64,000 bases of DNA from DASVUS01 sp036388675 (GTDB lineage Bacteria; Armatimonadota; Abditibacteriia; Abditibacteriales; Abditibacteriaceae), in NCBI GenBank assembly GCA_036388675.1, contig DASVRI010000030.1, positions 1-64,000 of the forward strand. The letters are read 5' to 3'. Below the pieces are notes generated by a model that worked only from the letters and a program-made list of their open reading frames with translations, was not told the DNA's origin and made no database searches. Below are positions 18,657-28,500 of this stretch, in pieces. Made by a program: the position numbers and the translations under genes. The stretch's first letter is position 1, and each line of letters starts with the position of its first letter.

Positions 18657-19529
18657 TTACACTTTGTCGTTGATGAAGCGCTCGCGCATTTGCAAGGTGC
18701 TTTGGCGGCGGCGCGACGATGCATTGTGACGCAGCGTGTCGAGGAACATATAAGCCCCCATCTCGCTGTACATCGCGGTGCGGTGACGGAAGCCCCGCAG
18801 CACACCGATCTTCTCCTCTTTGAGCGGGTGCGTTACGCCATACATTGCCACATTTTCTACACGCAGCTTCCACACGTTGAGCACGTAACGCGTGATCGCA
18901 GTTTCGACGCCGAAGCGTGCGCGCGTGAGCCCCGGCACAGCCAGATATACGTCGCGGCGAATAGCGCGTTGGCCGGTGATGGCGGGAAACCGGCGGTGAC
19001 ACACTGCCATCCACCAGCCGAAGATGCCGCCGCGCGCGCCGCCGAACAAACCAAGCGTCATGTCGGCGCGATCTTCGGGGTTGCGGCGCAGCACCGGCTC
19101 CAGCAGCGCATCGACGTGCAATGTTTCAAGCCCGATGAGGTCGGCATCCAGAAACAGCAGCACTTCGGCTTCGGTGCGGTGCGCGCCATAAGTCATGGCG
19201 CCGCCCTTGCCGATGTTTTGCTCCAGTTCGAGTACTCGCATCGGCACTTCGCACCGCTTACCGTGCTGGTCGCGCACTTCACCGCGCGCCAGGCGAGCCG
19301 CAAAACCGCGCGCTTCGTCGGCAGTGGAATCGTGGCAGCCGTCGGTGACAACAAGAATCTCATCCACCAGACGCGCCGCAGCAACCATCTTCAAAACGTT
19401 GGTGATGCGACCGGCTTCGTTGTAGGCCGGAATGATCGCTGCGGTTTTGAGATGGGGTGCTAAAGCTTCGGCTGCCTGCTGCTCGGACTCGTCGGGGGTG
19501 AGACGTAATACGTTGGGTGTGGGGGTCAA
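18657..19529 (-). CDS. Family 2 (GT-A) glycosyltransferase
   Basis: A 290-aa protein with a GT2 fold: AAIIPAYNEAGRITNVL, EILVVTDGCHDSTADEA, NIGKGGAMTYGAH, LLFLDADLIGL (DxD-type metal/nucleotide-sugar motif) and a later GQRAIRRDVY. This matches dolichyl-phosphate-mannose-synthase-like or glucosyl-3-phosphoglycerate-synthase-like enzymes. No membrane helix is obvious, so it is likely cytoplasmic; acceptor and donor are not known. The TTG start overlaps the trxA stop codon (TTGA), indicating coupling to trxA. The last 30 residues are Arg-rich. Confidence 0.85.
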   Translation of the reverse strand: MTPTPNVLRLTPDESEQQAAEALAPHLKTAAIIPAYNEAGRITNVLKMVAAARLVDEILVVTDGCHDSTADEARGFAARLARGEVRDQHGKRCEVPMRVLELEQNIGKGGAMTYGAHRTEAEVLLFLDADLIGLETLHVDALLEPVLRRNPEDRADMTLGLFGGARGGIFGWWMAVCHRRFPAITGQRAIRRDVYLAVPGLTRARFGVETAITRYVLNVWKLRVENVAMYGVTHPLKEEKIGVLRGFRHRTAMYSEMGAYMFLDTLRHNASSRRRQSTLQMRERFINDKV

Positions 19530-19855
19530 GAGCCCAATACCTCGTCAACTTTGGCGGCCAACTGCGACTCGTTCATGTAGCCGACTGCCTGATTAACGAC
19601 CTGTCCGTCTTTGAAAAAAATGAGGTTCGGAATGCTCATCACGCCATATTTCATGGCGATGTCCTGATTCTCATCGACGTTGCACTTCACAACTTTAAGC
19701 TGGCCCTGGAACTTGTCGGCGACTTTGTCGAGAACAGGCGACAACATTTTGCAGGGTTGGCACCACTCGGCCCAAAAATCAACGACGACCGGCTGCCCCG
19801 ACTGCACAACTTCCTCTTCAAAATTGCCCGTTCCCACTGCTGCGACTTGAGACAT
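19526..19855 (-). CDS. trxA: Thioredoxin (variant WCQPC active site)
   Basis: A 109-aa classical single-domain thioredoxin: PVVVDFWAEWCQPCKMLSPVL with C32 and C35, VVKCNVDENQDIAMKYGVMSIPNLIFFKDG with the cis-Pro at Ile-Pro, and a C-terminal helix. The usual WCGPC is WCQPC here; the second position tunes redox potential, so this protein may differ from the house-keeping thioredoxin. The ATG is well supported by AGGAGGAA 5 nt upstream; a longer frame begins 36 nt earlier. It is coupled to the following glycosyltransferase gene. Confidence 0.95.
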   Translation of the reverse strand: MSQVAAVGTGNFEEEVVQSGQPVVVDFWAEWCQPCKMLSPVLDKVADKFQGQLKVVKCNVDENQDIAMKYGVMSIPNLIFFKDGQVVNQAVGYMNESQLAAKVDEVLGS

Positions 19856-19924
19856 GAGTATTCCTCCTGAAACCTGGCGTTCCTCAGCCATAAAATTTCT
19901 GAATTATTGCCACCAAATAGAAGC

Positions 19925-21079
19925 TTAGCGACGGCCTGGCGTTCCCGCGAAAGGCGCTTCACCGCCGGCTTTTAGCGGACGATGCAAGGCGATTAAACCG
20001 CCAAACATGACATCCAGCGCAAGGCTCGCATTGGCGTTACGCAAAATATAGTGACGTGTTTTGCGGATGAGGTCAAGCCCTTGCGCCCACGCTTCCAGGT
20101 TGGCTGGATTGTTGCCGGAGCCTCGAATCTGTTCCGTCCAGCGTGTGCGATAGGCGTTTGCCAGCTCGTCCAGAAAACGTGCTAAGGCCGAGCGCGTCGC
20201 TTTGGCATCGCCCTTTTTGAGGTCGGAATTCGCTCCGGCCTGATCTTGGTCCCACCACGATTTGGCAAGGCGCTGCGCTTCTTCGGTCAGCGCCAGAGCG
20301 CCCACCGGATGTGCTTGCAAAACGCGCTGCACCATGTCGCGCGCCTGAGCGAAACGCGGTAGCATCGGCTCGTCGCTGTCGGTGTTGGTTAAACGACGCA
20401 ACTCGCGCCAACCTGCACCAGGACGCCCCGCTGCTACACGCACCGCTTCCTGAACCAGTTGCCCCGGCGCTTGCGAGTACTCGTGGCGCAGCCAGGCGGC
20501 AATTTCGCTATCGGCGGTTAAACCCAGCGGCAGATGCCAGCAGCGCGAACGCACCGTTGGCAACATCTCATCGGGATTATCGCACAACAGCACAATCGAC
20601 AGGCCGCGCACCGGCTCTTCAAAGGTTTTGAGCAGCGCGTTCTGCGCCTCCATATTCATGCGCTCGCTGCCCTGCATCTGCATCACTTTGCGTGGGCCGA
20701 TCATCGGTTTGCGCATCGCTTCGTCACCGAACCTGCGCGCCACTTCAACTGTAATGAGACTGCCTTCCATCGCTTCGGGCGCGATGACCCAATCTTTTTC
20801 TTCTTTGGCCGACGACACGATGGGCCGATAAATGCGGAAGTCGGGAAACGTTTCGATTTCGACCTGATGACAAACGCGGCAATGCCCGCACGGCGCGGGT
20901 AATTCATCAACGATTTGCGTGTTTGGGCAAAGCAATAGCTGTGCGAAACGCCGCGCCAGTGTGCTCTTGCCGACGTGCGCCGGGCCGCTGATCAGCAGCG
21001 TTTGCGGCACGCTGCCTTTGTGGAAAGCGCGCGCCAGAGCGGCCCAACGTTTCTGATGACCGACGAGAATGCTTGACAT
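19925..21079 (-). CDS. holB: DNA polymerase III delta-prime subunit
   Basis: A 384-aa clamp-loader subunit of the AAA+ class. Residues 30-45 carry a Walker A (LLISGPAHVGKSTLARR). A zinc-binding module PCGHCRVCHQ follows. A sensor/arginine region is seen at GPRKVMQMQGSERMNMEAQNALLKTFEEP, then LLCDNPDEMLPTVRSRC. It helps load the sliding clamp at the replication fork. It lies 2 nt after tmk in the same direction; tmk-holB is a widespread operon. The C-terminal collar domain carries the GAGTACTC palindrome as HEYS. Confidence 0.93.
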   Translation of the reverse strand: MSSILVGHQKRWAALARAFHKGSVPQTLLISGPAHVGKSTLARRFAQLLLCPNTQIVDELPAPCGHCRVCHQVEIETFPDFRIYRPIVSSAKEEKDWVIAPEAMEGSLITVEVARRFGDEAMRKPMIGPRKVMQMQGSERMNMEAQNALLKTFEEPVRGLSIVLLCDNPDEMLPTVRSRCWHLPLGLTADSEIAAWLRHEYSQAPGQLVQEAVRVAAGRPGAGWRELRRLTNTDSDEPMLPRFAQARDMVQRVLQAHPVGALALTEEAQRLAKSWWDQDQAGANSDLKKGDAKATRSALARFLDELANAYRTRWTEQIRGSGNNPANLEAWAQGLDLIRKTRHYILRNANASLALDVMFGGLIALHRPLKAGGEAPFAGTPGRR

Positions 21080-21081
21080 GA

Positions 21082-21711
21082 CTAAAAGTGGAACAGGCCG
21101 CGATCTTCGAGTACTCGCACGATGTGGTTGTGAACAATCTTGGCCGGTTTCGCTGCATCCAAAAGCACAATGCGCTCCAGGTTCAAGCGCGCCGCCTCAT
21201 TGAAACCATCACGCACGCGGCGCTGAAATTGAATGCCGCGCTCCTCAATGCGATCCTGGCTTTCACCACGTTGCTCGGCGCGACGACGTAGGCCAGTCAG
21301 CGGATCAATGTCGAGCAGAAACGTTACCTGCGGCAGCAATCCATCGGTTGCAAAAGTGTTCAACTGCGCGATGAATGTGGCATCCAACCCCAGGCCCGCG
21401 CCTTGATAGGCTGTCGTGGAATCGACAAAGCGGTCGCACAGCACGATTTCGCCGCGTGCCAGCGCGGGTCGAATGGTTTCTTCGACGTGCTGCGCGCGCG
21501 CGGCTCCAAAAAGCAAAAGCTCGCTGCGCGGCGCCAGCGGTTCGCGCGATGATAGCAAGTAGTTGCGAATCGCTTCGGCCAGTGCGGTGCCGCCCGGCTC
21601 ACGCGTGGTGAATACTCGTGCGTTGCGGCTTTCGAGATGGGCGCGCAAAAGCTCGACCTGCGTGGTTTTGCCGCAGCCGTCAATGCCTTCAAAAGAAATG
21701 AACAAACTCAT
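21082..21711 (-). CDS. tmk: Thymidylate kinase
   Basis: A 209-aa P-loop kinase making dTDP from dTMP. Landmarks: FISFEGIDGCGKTTQVELL (P-loop), TREPGGTALAEAIR (DR/EPGGT motif), LLFGAARAQHVEETIRPAL, VLCDRFVDSTTAYQGAGLGLD and LLDIDPLTGLRRR. The ATG starting MSLFISFEG is the family-like start; the frame extends 29 codons further upstream, but that part overlaps the divergent gene and its promoter. It is the first gene of the tmk-holB unit. Confidence 0.95.
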   Translation of the reverse strand: MSLFISFEGIDGCGKTTQVELLRAHLESRNARVFTTREPGGTALAEAIRNYLLSSREPLAPRSELLLFGAARAQHVEETIRPALARGEIVLCDRFVDSTTAYQGAGLGLDATFIAQLNTFATDGLLPQVTFLLDIDPLTGLRRRAEQRGESQDRIEERGIQFQRRVRDGFNEAARLNLERIVLLDAAKPAKIVHNHIVRVLEDRGLFHF

Positions 21712-21732
21712 GGATATGGTGCCGCCATCAGT

Positions 21733-21738
21733 TATTAT
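21733..21738 (+). promoter_or_regulatory. -10 box (TATTAT) of the acidic 144-aa protein gene
   Basis: TATTAT, then GATGGC, then ATG: a 6-nt spacing typical of a leaderless transcript. It lies in the short gap divergent from tmk. Confidence 0.5.
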
Positions 21739-21744
21739 GATGGC

Positions 21745-22179
21745 ATGAACATCGATAAGTATAGCGACGACTATGAAGAGTTGGGCATGGCATGGCAAAG
21801 CCTTGAGCTCCGACGCCTCAACGAAGCGCTAAAGCAGCATGGCGTGGACGACAAAGCGGTGCGCGAAGCGATTTGCATTAGCTACGGCTTCGATTGCGGT
21901 GTGTTTCTCGATCAGGGTTGGCTCAAACACGACGGACGCTATTTTCTACCACGCCTGTGTTTTATAGAATTGACAGCCGTGGCCGTGGCCGGTATCGAGG
22001 ACGAAGACGATAACGAAGAAGACGAGGACAGTGAAGTGCAGGCACTCCATCTGCCCTCGTCCGATTTGCACGATTCACTTTATAGCAATGCCGACTTCTA
22101 CTTCAATGAGCGCAACGAGGTGCCTTTCGACATTCCGACCGGCTCCGTTTACGTCGGCTTTGATGAGAAAGTTGAGTAG
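21745..22179 (+). CDS. Hypothetical acidic protein
   Basis: A 144-aa soluble protein with no signal peptide or membrane helix. The N-terminal half looks helical (YEELGMAWQSLELRRLNEALKQHG...AVREAICISYGFDCGVFLDQGWL). The middle holds an acidic linker (GIEDEDDNEEDEDSE). The end is ordered again, with FYFNERNEVPFDIPTGSVYVGF. The gene is divergent from tmk, probably with a leaderless message from its own promoter. I do not recognise a family and the function is unknown. Confidence 0.7.
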   Translation: MNIDKYSDDYEELGMAWQSLELRRLNEALKQHGVDDKAVREAICISYGFDCGVFLDQGWLKHDGRYFLPRLCFIELTAVAVAGIEDEDDNEEDEDSEVQALHLPSSDLHDSLYSNADFYFNERNEVPFDIPTGSVYVGFDEKVE

Positions 22180-22187
22180 CGATTGTA

Positions 22188-22243
22188 ACCACAGATAAAC
22201 ACGGAATTCTGCGTGTCAGTGTTCATCCATGTTTATCTGTGGT
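22188..22243. repeat. Inverted repeat ACCACAGATAAACAcGGA / TCCaTGTTTATCTGTGGT
   Basis: 18-bp arms with one mismatch around a 20-nt loop, between two convergent genes. It may serve as a shared transcript end. Sequences of the ACCACAGATAAACAC type are widespread intergenic repeats in several phyla. Confidence 0.65.
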
Positions 22244-22248
22244 CTATA

Positions 22249-24207
22249 TCAGCGCCCGATGCTGGGCAAGAACCGCACGCGACGATTCGGCTCGCGGCCC
22301 ACGCTGTAAGAGCGTAGATGAAAGCGCTGCGCCAGTTGATGTTGCATGCGGCGCACCGGCTTACCTTGCGGGCGCAACTCGACGGGTTCGGCTTCAGCGA
22401 GTACTCGTTGCGCGGCGTTTTGCGCTTCCTTCATCGCCATATCGCGCGGCGATGAGTGCGCGCCTTCACCCAGTTGCTGCGCATACAGGTCGTTGAGGCG
22501 CGTCAGAATATGTGCGTAGGTGTTGCCTTCAACTGCGATAATCGGTAGCCCCATTTCGCGCGGCGCGCGCAAGAGAGAGCTGTCCATCGCAACGCCATCC
22601 GGCCCGGTCAGCATCAGCACGGCATCGGCTTCTTTCCAGGTGCGCGCGACGCCTACCGGCAAGCCCAGATGCTTGATGGCGCGCCCAAGCCGAGAGCGGC
22701 TCACGCCAAATGGATACAGGTTGCGCACGCGCGACACATCCATCGGCGCATCGGCGCGCAGGCGCGGCATGCCCAGTTTTTCGGCTTCGCCTTCGGGCGC
22801 TTCCGGTTCGACATAGCCAACGAGCGAAGCCTCTTCCTCTTCGGTCAGAGCGCCGGCATCAACGGCTGTGTCCAGCAGGGCCTGTTCGTAAGCATCGCGT
22901 GGGCGTGCCGCTGCGCCACTAAGCCCTGCGGAACTGGTGAGCGCATTGCGGCCAGTAATCGCGACATCGCTGATGCGGTTGCTTCCGGCGCTACGCGGCC
23001 AGTAATCGGCACCATAGGCGTCGTCATCCGTATTGCGTGTGTCTCGACCGAAGTCACGGCGGTCACGGCGGCTGCCACGACGCTCGTTGCGTGCGTCGCT
23101 GCGGCCCTCACCGCGCCGTGGGCCACGACTATCGAAGTTGCCGCGTCCGCCGCCACCGCGCATTTCAAAGTCGTGGCTGGCTTGCGGGGCCGCTGGTAAC
23201 TGCGTGCGCTCGACCTGAATGTCGCCGTTTTCGTCGCGCCAGCGAATTTCGGGTGGTGCATTCATGCCGCGCAGCAGCGAATCGACAACATCGCCAACCG
23301 GACGACGCACGGCCACACGGTCTCGCTCGACCATTTCCACAACGACATCGAAGGTCGGCGGCGCTTTGCGCTCCAGCACGGTTTTTTGTGTGCGACGGCG
23401 GCGCGCTTCTTCGTCTGACAGCGTGACGGCCTGAATGCCGCCGATGAGGTCGCTCATCGAGGGGTTGGCCAGCAGGTTGTCGAGCGTGTTGCCGTGTACT
23501 GTGGCGACAAGCTGCACACCTCGTTCGGCAATGGTGCGCGCTGCCATGGCTTCTTCAATGCGCCCGATTTCGTCGATGACCACAACTTCCGGCATGTGGT
23601 TTTCCACGGCTTCGATCATCACGTCGTGCTGCTGCTCGACGCGCGCCACCTGCATGCGCCGTGCGCGGCCAATGGCCGGATGCGGCACATCGCCATCGCC
23701 CGCGATTTCGTTCGAGGTGTCGACGATCACAACGCGCTTGCTCACTTCGTCGGCGAGTACTCGGGCCATTTCGCGCAGCAGTGTGGTTTTGCCCAGGCCG
23801 GGACGACCCATCAGCAGCACGCTTTCGCCGCTTTCGATGATGTCGCGCACGATGTCGACGATGCCCATTACGGCGCGACCGACGCGCAGTGTCAGGCCCA
23901 CGACTTCGCCGCGACGGTTGCGCATGGCGGAGATGCGATGCAGCGTAGCTGGAATGCCGGCGCGGTTATCGGTGCCAAAGGCGCCCAGGCGCTCTTCAAC
24001 CCAGTGCAGCTCTTCGCGCGTCACAACTTCGTCGCGCAAGTACTCGTAGCGGTCAACAAAGCGCGCTTCGGGGCGACGACCCAAATCGAGCACGATCTCA
24101 ACCAGGTCGGGGCGTGCTTCGGGCGCGATGCTGCGTGCCAGGCCGTTGGGCAACACGGCCAGAAGTTCGTTCAGATTGTCCGTTATGGTGCGAGGTTCAG
24201 TTGTCAT
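22249..24207 (-). CDS. Ycf45-like AAA ATPase with C-terminal R3H domain
   Basis: A 652-aa protein. Residues 95-300 form a P-loop ATPase of the SpoIIIAA/Ycf45 type: SVLLMGRPGLGKTTLLREMARVLAD (Walker A), RVVIVDTSNEIAGDGD, EVVVIDEIGR (Walker B), then LVATVHGNTLDNLLANPS. The central 340-430 region is Arg/Gly/Asp-rich and low complexity. A C-terminal R3H-type nucleic-acid-binding segment ends LAQRFHLRSYSVGREPNRRVRFLPS. Cyanobacteria and plastids carry close relatives (ycf45); single-stranded nucleic-acid binding is predicted but the role is not established. It lies 15 nt after nfo in the same direction. Confidence 0.85.
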   Translation of the reverse strand: MTTEPRTITDNLNELLAVLPNGLARSIAPEARPDLVEIVLDLGRRPEARFVDRYEYLRDEVVTREELHWVEERLGAFGTDNRAGIPATLHRISAMRNRRGEVVGLTLRVGRAVMGIVDIVRDIIESGESVLLMGRPGLGKTTLLREMARVLADEVSKRVVIVDTSNEIAGDGDVPHPAIGRARRMQVARVEQQHDVMIEAVENHMPEVVVIDEIGRIEEAMAARTIAERGVQLVATVHGNTLDNLLANPSMSDLIGGIQAVTLSDEEARRRRTQKTVLERKAPPTFDVVVEMVERDRVAVRRPVGDVVDSLLRGMNAPPEIRWRDENGDIQVERTQLPAAPQASHDFEMRGGGGRGNFDSRGPRRGEGRSDARNERRGSRRDRRDFGRDTRNTDDDAYGADYWPRSAGSNRISDVAITGRNALTSSAGLSGAAARPRDAYEQALLDTAVDAGALTEEEEASLVGYVEPEAPEGEAEKLGMPRLRADAPMDVSRVRNLYPFGVSRSRLGRAIKHLGLPVGVARTWKEADAVLMLTGPDGVAMDSSLLRAPREMGLPIIAVEGNTYAHILTRLNDLYAQQLGEGAHSSPRDMAMKEAQNAAQRVLAEAEPVELRPQGKPVRRMQHQLAQRFHLRSYSVGREPNRRVRFLPSIGR

Positions 24208-24222
24208 GGTGATTACGCTTCC

Positions 24223-25305
24223 CTAGACGAACGAAGCGTCCTCATGCTCCCTCCCTGTTGAACGTCTCGTGCTGGATTTTGTGCTTTTGCTGCGTTTTGC
24301 GACGGGTGCTGCATTGTCGCTTGCTTGGCCCGGTTTTGCTGCCACACTTGCCTGGGAGACAACTTCCTGCTGTGCGGGCTGTGCTGCGCCGGTGGCACCT
24401 TCCGACTGTGCGGGCTGTGCTGCGCCGGTGGCACCTTCCGACGATTTGCCTTGTAATTCTCGAACCGTGTTGAGGTTCGTTTCGAGCATCGTTTCCGTAT
24501 CGGGCGTTTCCAATATCATGGGCAACTCCTGGAGACGCGGATGATTGACGATGCGCCGCATCCCGTCGCGCCCGATTTCGCCTTGACCGATGTGTTCGTG
24601 GCGGTCGAGGTGGCGTCCTAAAAGTCCTTTGCTGTCGTTGAGATGAATTAAGGCCAGATGCTTCCAACCCACAGTGGCTTCGAATTGTTGCAGAACTGTA
24701 GCCAACCCATCTTGCGAAGCGACATCGTGCCCGGCGGCCAGCGCATGACATGTATCGAAACAAACGCACAGGCGCTCGCTACCCACCGTTTCAAGTACTC
24801 GTGCCAGGTGTTCAAAAGGGCCGCCGAGACAGGTGCCCTGCGCTGCGGTGTTTTCGAGCGCAATGCGCACACGCGCTTCGGGTGTGGCGTCCAAAACTTG
24901 TTGCAGCGAAGCGCCCAGACGCCCTAATCCGGCATCGACTCCACTTGTGTCGTCGGCTGCGCAGTCTTTTTGCAGATGCGCGCCGCAGTGCGTCACCAGA
25001 AAATCGCTGCCCAGCGCATCGGCGCGATGCACTTCGTCGATCATGACACGGATAGACTTTTCACGCACCGTGTCGTCGGGCGCGGCGAGATTAATGAGGT
25101 ATGAGTCGTGTACGACCAAAGGCCCAAAGCCGGATTCCTGCCAGGCGGTGCGAAAAGCAGAACACTTTTGTGGGTCGAGTGGCGGCGCGTTCCACTGACG
25201 GGGCGATTTCGAGAAGACTTGAAGGCAATCGCAGCCCAGAAGCTGTGCCTGTCGCAAAGCGGACTCGAAACCTTTAGATGTGGGAAGATGCGCGCCAAGA
25301 GGCAT
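24223..25305 (-). CDS. nfo: Endonuclease IV (apurinic/apyrimidinic endonuclease)
   Basis: A 360-aa protein. Residues 1-282 are a complete Nfo TIM barrel: MPLGAHLPTSKGFESAL, VVHDSYLINLAAPD, HCGAHL, IALENTAAQGTCLGG, VCFDTCHALAAGHD, HLNDSKGLLGRHLDRHEHIGQGEIG and ILETPD supply the three-zinc site His, Glu and Asp residues. It cleaves 5' of abasic sites in base-excision repair. An unusual C-terminal extension of about 75 residues contains two exact SEGATGAAQPAQ repeats, encoded by a 36-bp tandem duplication at 24371-24442, and a basic Ser/Thr-rich end. TAAAGT sits 6 nt upstream of the ATG. Confidence 0.95.
   Translation of the reverse strand: MPLGAHLPTSKGFESALRQAQLLGCDCLQVFSKSPRQWNAPPLDPQKCSAFRTAWQESGFGPLVVHDSYLINLAAPDDTVREKSIRVMIDEVHRADALGSDFLVTHCGAHLQKDCAADDTSGVDAGLGRLGASLQQVLDATPEARVRIALENTAAQGTCLGGPFEHLARVLETVGSERLCVCFDTCHALAAGHDVASQDGLATVLQQFEATVGWKHLALIHLNDSKGLLGRHLDRHEHIGQGEIGRDGMRRIVNHPRLQELPMILETPDTETMLETNLNTVRELQGKSSEGATGAAQPAQSEGATGAAQPAQQEVVSQASVAAKPGQASDNAAPVAKRSKSTKSSTRRSTGREHEDASFV
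24371..24442. repeat. 36-bp tandem direct repeat, two copies, inside nfo
   Basis: Two identical adjacent units encode SEGATGAAQPAQ twice in the disordered tail of endonuclease IV. Perfect identity implies a recent duplication or a slippage-prone site. Confidence 0.85.
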
Positions 25306-25311
25306 GATCTA

Positions 25312-25317
25312 ACTTTA
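25312..25317 (-). promoter_or_regulatory. -10 box (TAAAGT) of nfo
   Basis: TAAAGT, then TAGATC, then ATG: a 6-nt spacing, with an overlapping upstream TAAAAT as an alternative hexamer. Confidence 0.45.
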
Positions 25318-25559
25318 TTTTACCTTAACTTTGGCGCGTCATATTAACAGCGTGTAAAATTTGCACAGATGTTGCCCATTTTATCAATGGCAACAATCGA
25401 GCATTACTCTTAAGTTTATGCTGGGACGGCTCCGCTGCTCTGTCGATATTTGACATTGACGGAATGCGTGTCTTAAGGTTGAAGCGAGTACTCGAAAGCT
25501 GAAAAGCTGTTCGCCGTAGTGCCGTGATCGACAGTGCCGCACGTGAGAAGGCGACAATT

Positions 25560-28500
25560 ATGACGCTGCGCCAAAAAACTTTAATATCTATCAGCCTCGC
25601 GTTTCTGGTCCTTACCGCGGTGCTGTATGCGGCGTTGTCGCACATCCTGCTCAATGGCTTTTCGGCTGTCGAGGAAGTTAACGCTCGCGAAAACATGCAG
25701 CGTGTGCAGCGCGTGCTGGAAGCCGAAATTGAAAACCTGGACCGCACGGCTTCCGATTGGGGCGGGTGGAACGATACTTACACTTTTGTGCAGGGTAAGA
25801 ACCCCGGTTACAAAGAAGTGGGGCTTAACGACCAGGCGCTGGGTCAGCTCGGCATCAACCTCGTGGTGTATGTCAACAACGCAGGACGCACCGTTTACGC
25901 GACGGGGTTCGACCCTAAAGCGGGCAAAAAAGCGCCGGTGCCGCAGGGCGTCAGAAAACATCTTGTGCCAGGCAGTTGGCTCATACGGCACGCCCAAACC
26001 AATAGTACCAGGTCGGGCATTCTGGCACTGGCGGAGGGGCCGATACTGGTGGCATCGCGTCCGATAATAACCAGCAAAAAGCAGGGGCCCATTCAAGGTG
26101 CGATTCTCTTTGGACGCTGGTTGAACACAGCCGAACTGAAACGCCTGTCGAAATTGACGCACTTCGACCTCAGTGTGCAAATGTTGAACGGCTCGCGAAG
26201 CCCCTTCAGTGCGAACGTCGTTGCGGTGCGGCCACTCAGCGAAGAAACCCTGAGCGCGTCCACTGTGCTGAACGACATATACAACAAACCGGCGCTGCTG
26301 TTGCGGGTTGCGATGCCGCGCGACATTTATCGTCAGGGACGGATCAGCCTGCGCTATTTGTTGCTCTCGTTGCTGGCTGCGGGTGCTTTGTTCACCCTGA
26401 CTACGCTGTTGCTTTTGGAGAAATTGGTGTTGTCGCCGCTGGTGCAGTTGAATAGCGGAGTGAGCGGCATCAGCCAGACAGGCGATTTATCGGCGCGCGT
26501 GCCGCTGCACGGTCGAGACGAGTTGGCCATACTGGGCAGCAACATCAATGTTATGTTGCAGGCGTTGGAGATTTCCGGGACGCGCCAGCGCGAAAGCGAG
26601 CAGCTTTATCGCGAAATGGCGCAGATGGCTCTCAATGCCAGCGATGTGCTCTTCGTCTATTACCCGCCGCTGGAGCAGTTTCATTGGTATGGCAACATTG
26701 ACGAAATCCTGGGCTACGAGACGAGCGAATTCCCGTGGACGTTTGAGGCCTGGAGCGACCGCATTGATGGACGCGACCGTCAACGAGTACTCGATGCCTA
26801 CGCCAATTCCTGCGCGACGGGAGAATTGTTCAACGAGGAGTATCGCATCTGCCGCAAAGACGGCTCTTATTTGTATTGGACAACGCGTGGCAAGCCGCAG
26901 TATGAAGACGGCCTCATTGTGAAGTTCATTGGCGCCTGCACCGACATTTCCGAGCGCAAGCGCAACGAAGAAGCCCTGCGCGTGAGCGAGGAACGCCTAG
27001 CGCGCATCGTAGAAACCAACGCCGACGGCATTGTCATCTGCAACGAAGAAGGGCGAATCACCTTTGCTAACGCCGCGGCGGAAAACATTTTCGGTCTGCC
27101 GCGCGATATTATCATGCGCCGCTTCTATGACGACAGGCGCTGGCAAATCACGCGCACCAATGGTGAGCCGTTCCCCGCAGAAGAACAGCCCTTCGCGCAG
27201 GTCAAACGCACCGGCCAAACGGTGTTGGGCGTGGAATTCTCCGTTTTACATCCGCTGGGTCATCGCGTCATGATTTCGGTGAACGCTGCGCCGTTGCGTG
27301 ATGCCGATGGCCATGTCGTGGGCATGGTCACGTCCGTCACGGACATTACCGGGCGCAAAGCGATGGAAAACCGTCTGGCGCACCAGGCGTTCCACGACAC
27401 CTTAACCGACTTGCCCAACCGCTCGCTGTTCCTCGACCGGTTGGAAAACGCCCTGGCGCGCACCAATCGGCGCGAGACGTGCCTGGCCGTCTTGTTTATC
27501 GACCTGGATAACTTCAAGATCATCAACGACAGCCTGGGCCACGCCATTGGCGATGAATTGCTGGTGGCGGTTGCGGGCCGCCTGCACGACTCGCTGCGCG
27601 CGGGTGACACGGCAGCGCGCTTTGGCGGCGATGAATTCGTCATCATGCTGGATGACATTGAGGATTCCTCCGCAGCGGTGCAGATCACCGAACGCATCGT
27701 GCTCGACTTGCAGCGTCCTTTCATGCTGAGCGGGCGTGAAGTGTTCATCACGCCCAGCATCGGCATTGCGCTGAGCGGAGGACAATCGATCGATGACAGA
27801 GGTTCAGACACTTCATCGAGTACTCTTAGCGCCGACGATTTGCTGCGCGATGCCGATGCTGCGATGTATGAAGCCAAGCGCAAAGGCAAGGCTCGTCACG
27901 AGATGTTCCACATCAACCTTGGCGCCGGAGCGATGTTGCGTCTGGAACTGGGCAACGACCTGCAACGCGCCGTCGAGCGCAACGAACTGGTGCTCCACTT
28001 TCAGCCGCAGGTCGAGCTTTCCAGCGGATGCATGCGTGGCGTCGAAGCGCTGGTGCGTTGGCAACACCCACGGCGTGGCCTGCTCTCTCCCGCAGAATTC
28101 ATCCCGATGGCCGAAGAAAGCGGACTTATCATTCCAGTCGGGCAGTGGGTGCTGCGTGAAGCCTGTTTGCAGGCGCGACGCTGGCAGCAAGAATATCCGC
28201 ACGCCCCCGCCGTGGAAATGGGTGTCAACTTATCGGTGAAGCAGTTGCACCAGGTCGGATTGGTGGACGATATTGCGCAGGTTCTGCGCGAAACGGGATT
28301 ACAACCCGAATTGCTGGTGCTGGAAATTACCGAAAGCGTCATCATCGAAGAGGCCGAACACGCCCTGAGTACTCTGCATGGGCTTAAGGAACTCGGGGTG
28401 CGGCTGGCGATTGACGATTTCGGCACGGGCTATTCCAGCTTGTCCTACCTGAAATCGCTGCCGATGGACATCTTAAAGATAGACCGCAAATTTGTCGCCG

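Noticed and set aside
18636..19463. Long rightward open frame of about 275 codons
   Set aside because: It lies antisense to the glycosyltransferase gene, whose motifs are clear; GC-rich third positions explain the open frame.
22669..24261. Several long rightward open frames
   Set aside because: All are antisense to the R3H ATPase gene and show repetitive, non-protein-like composition.
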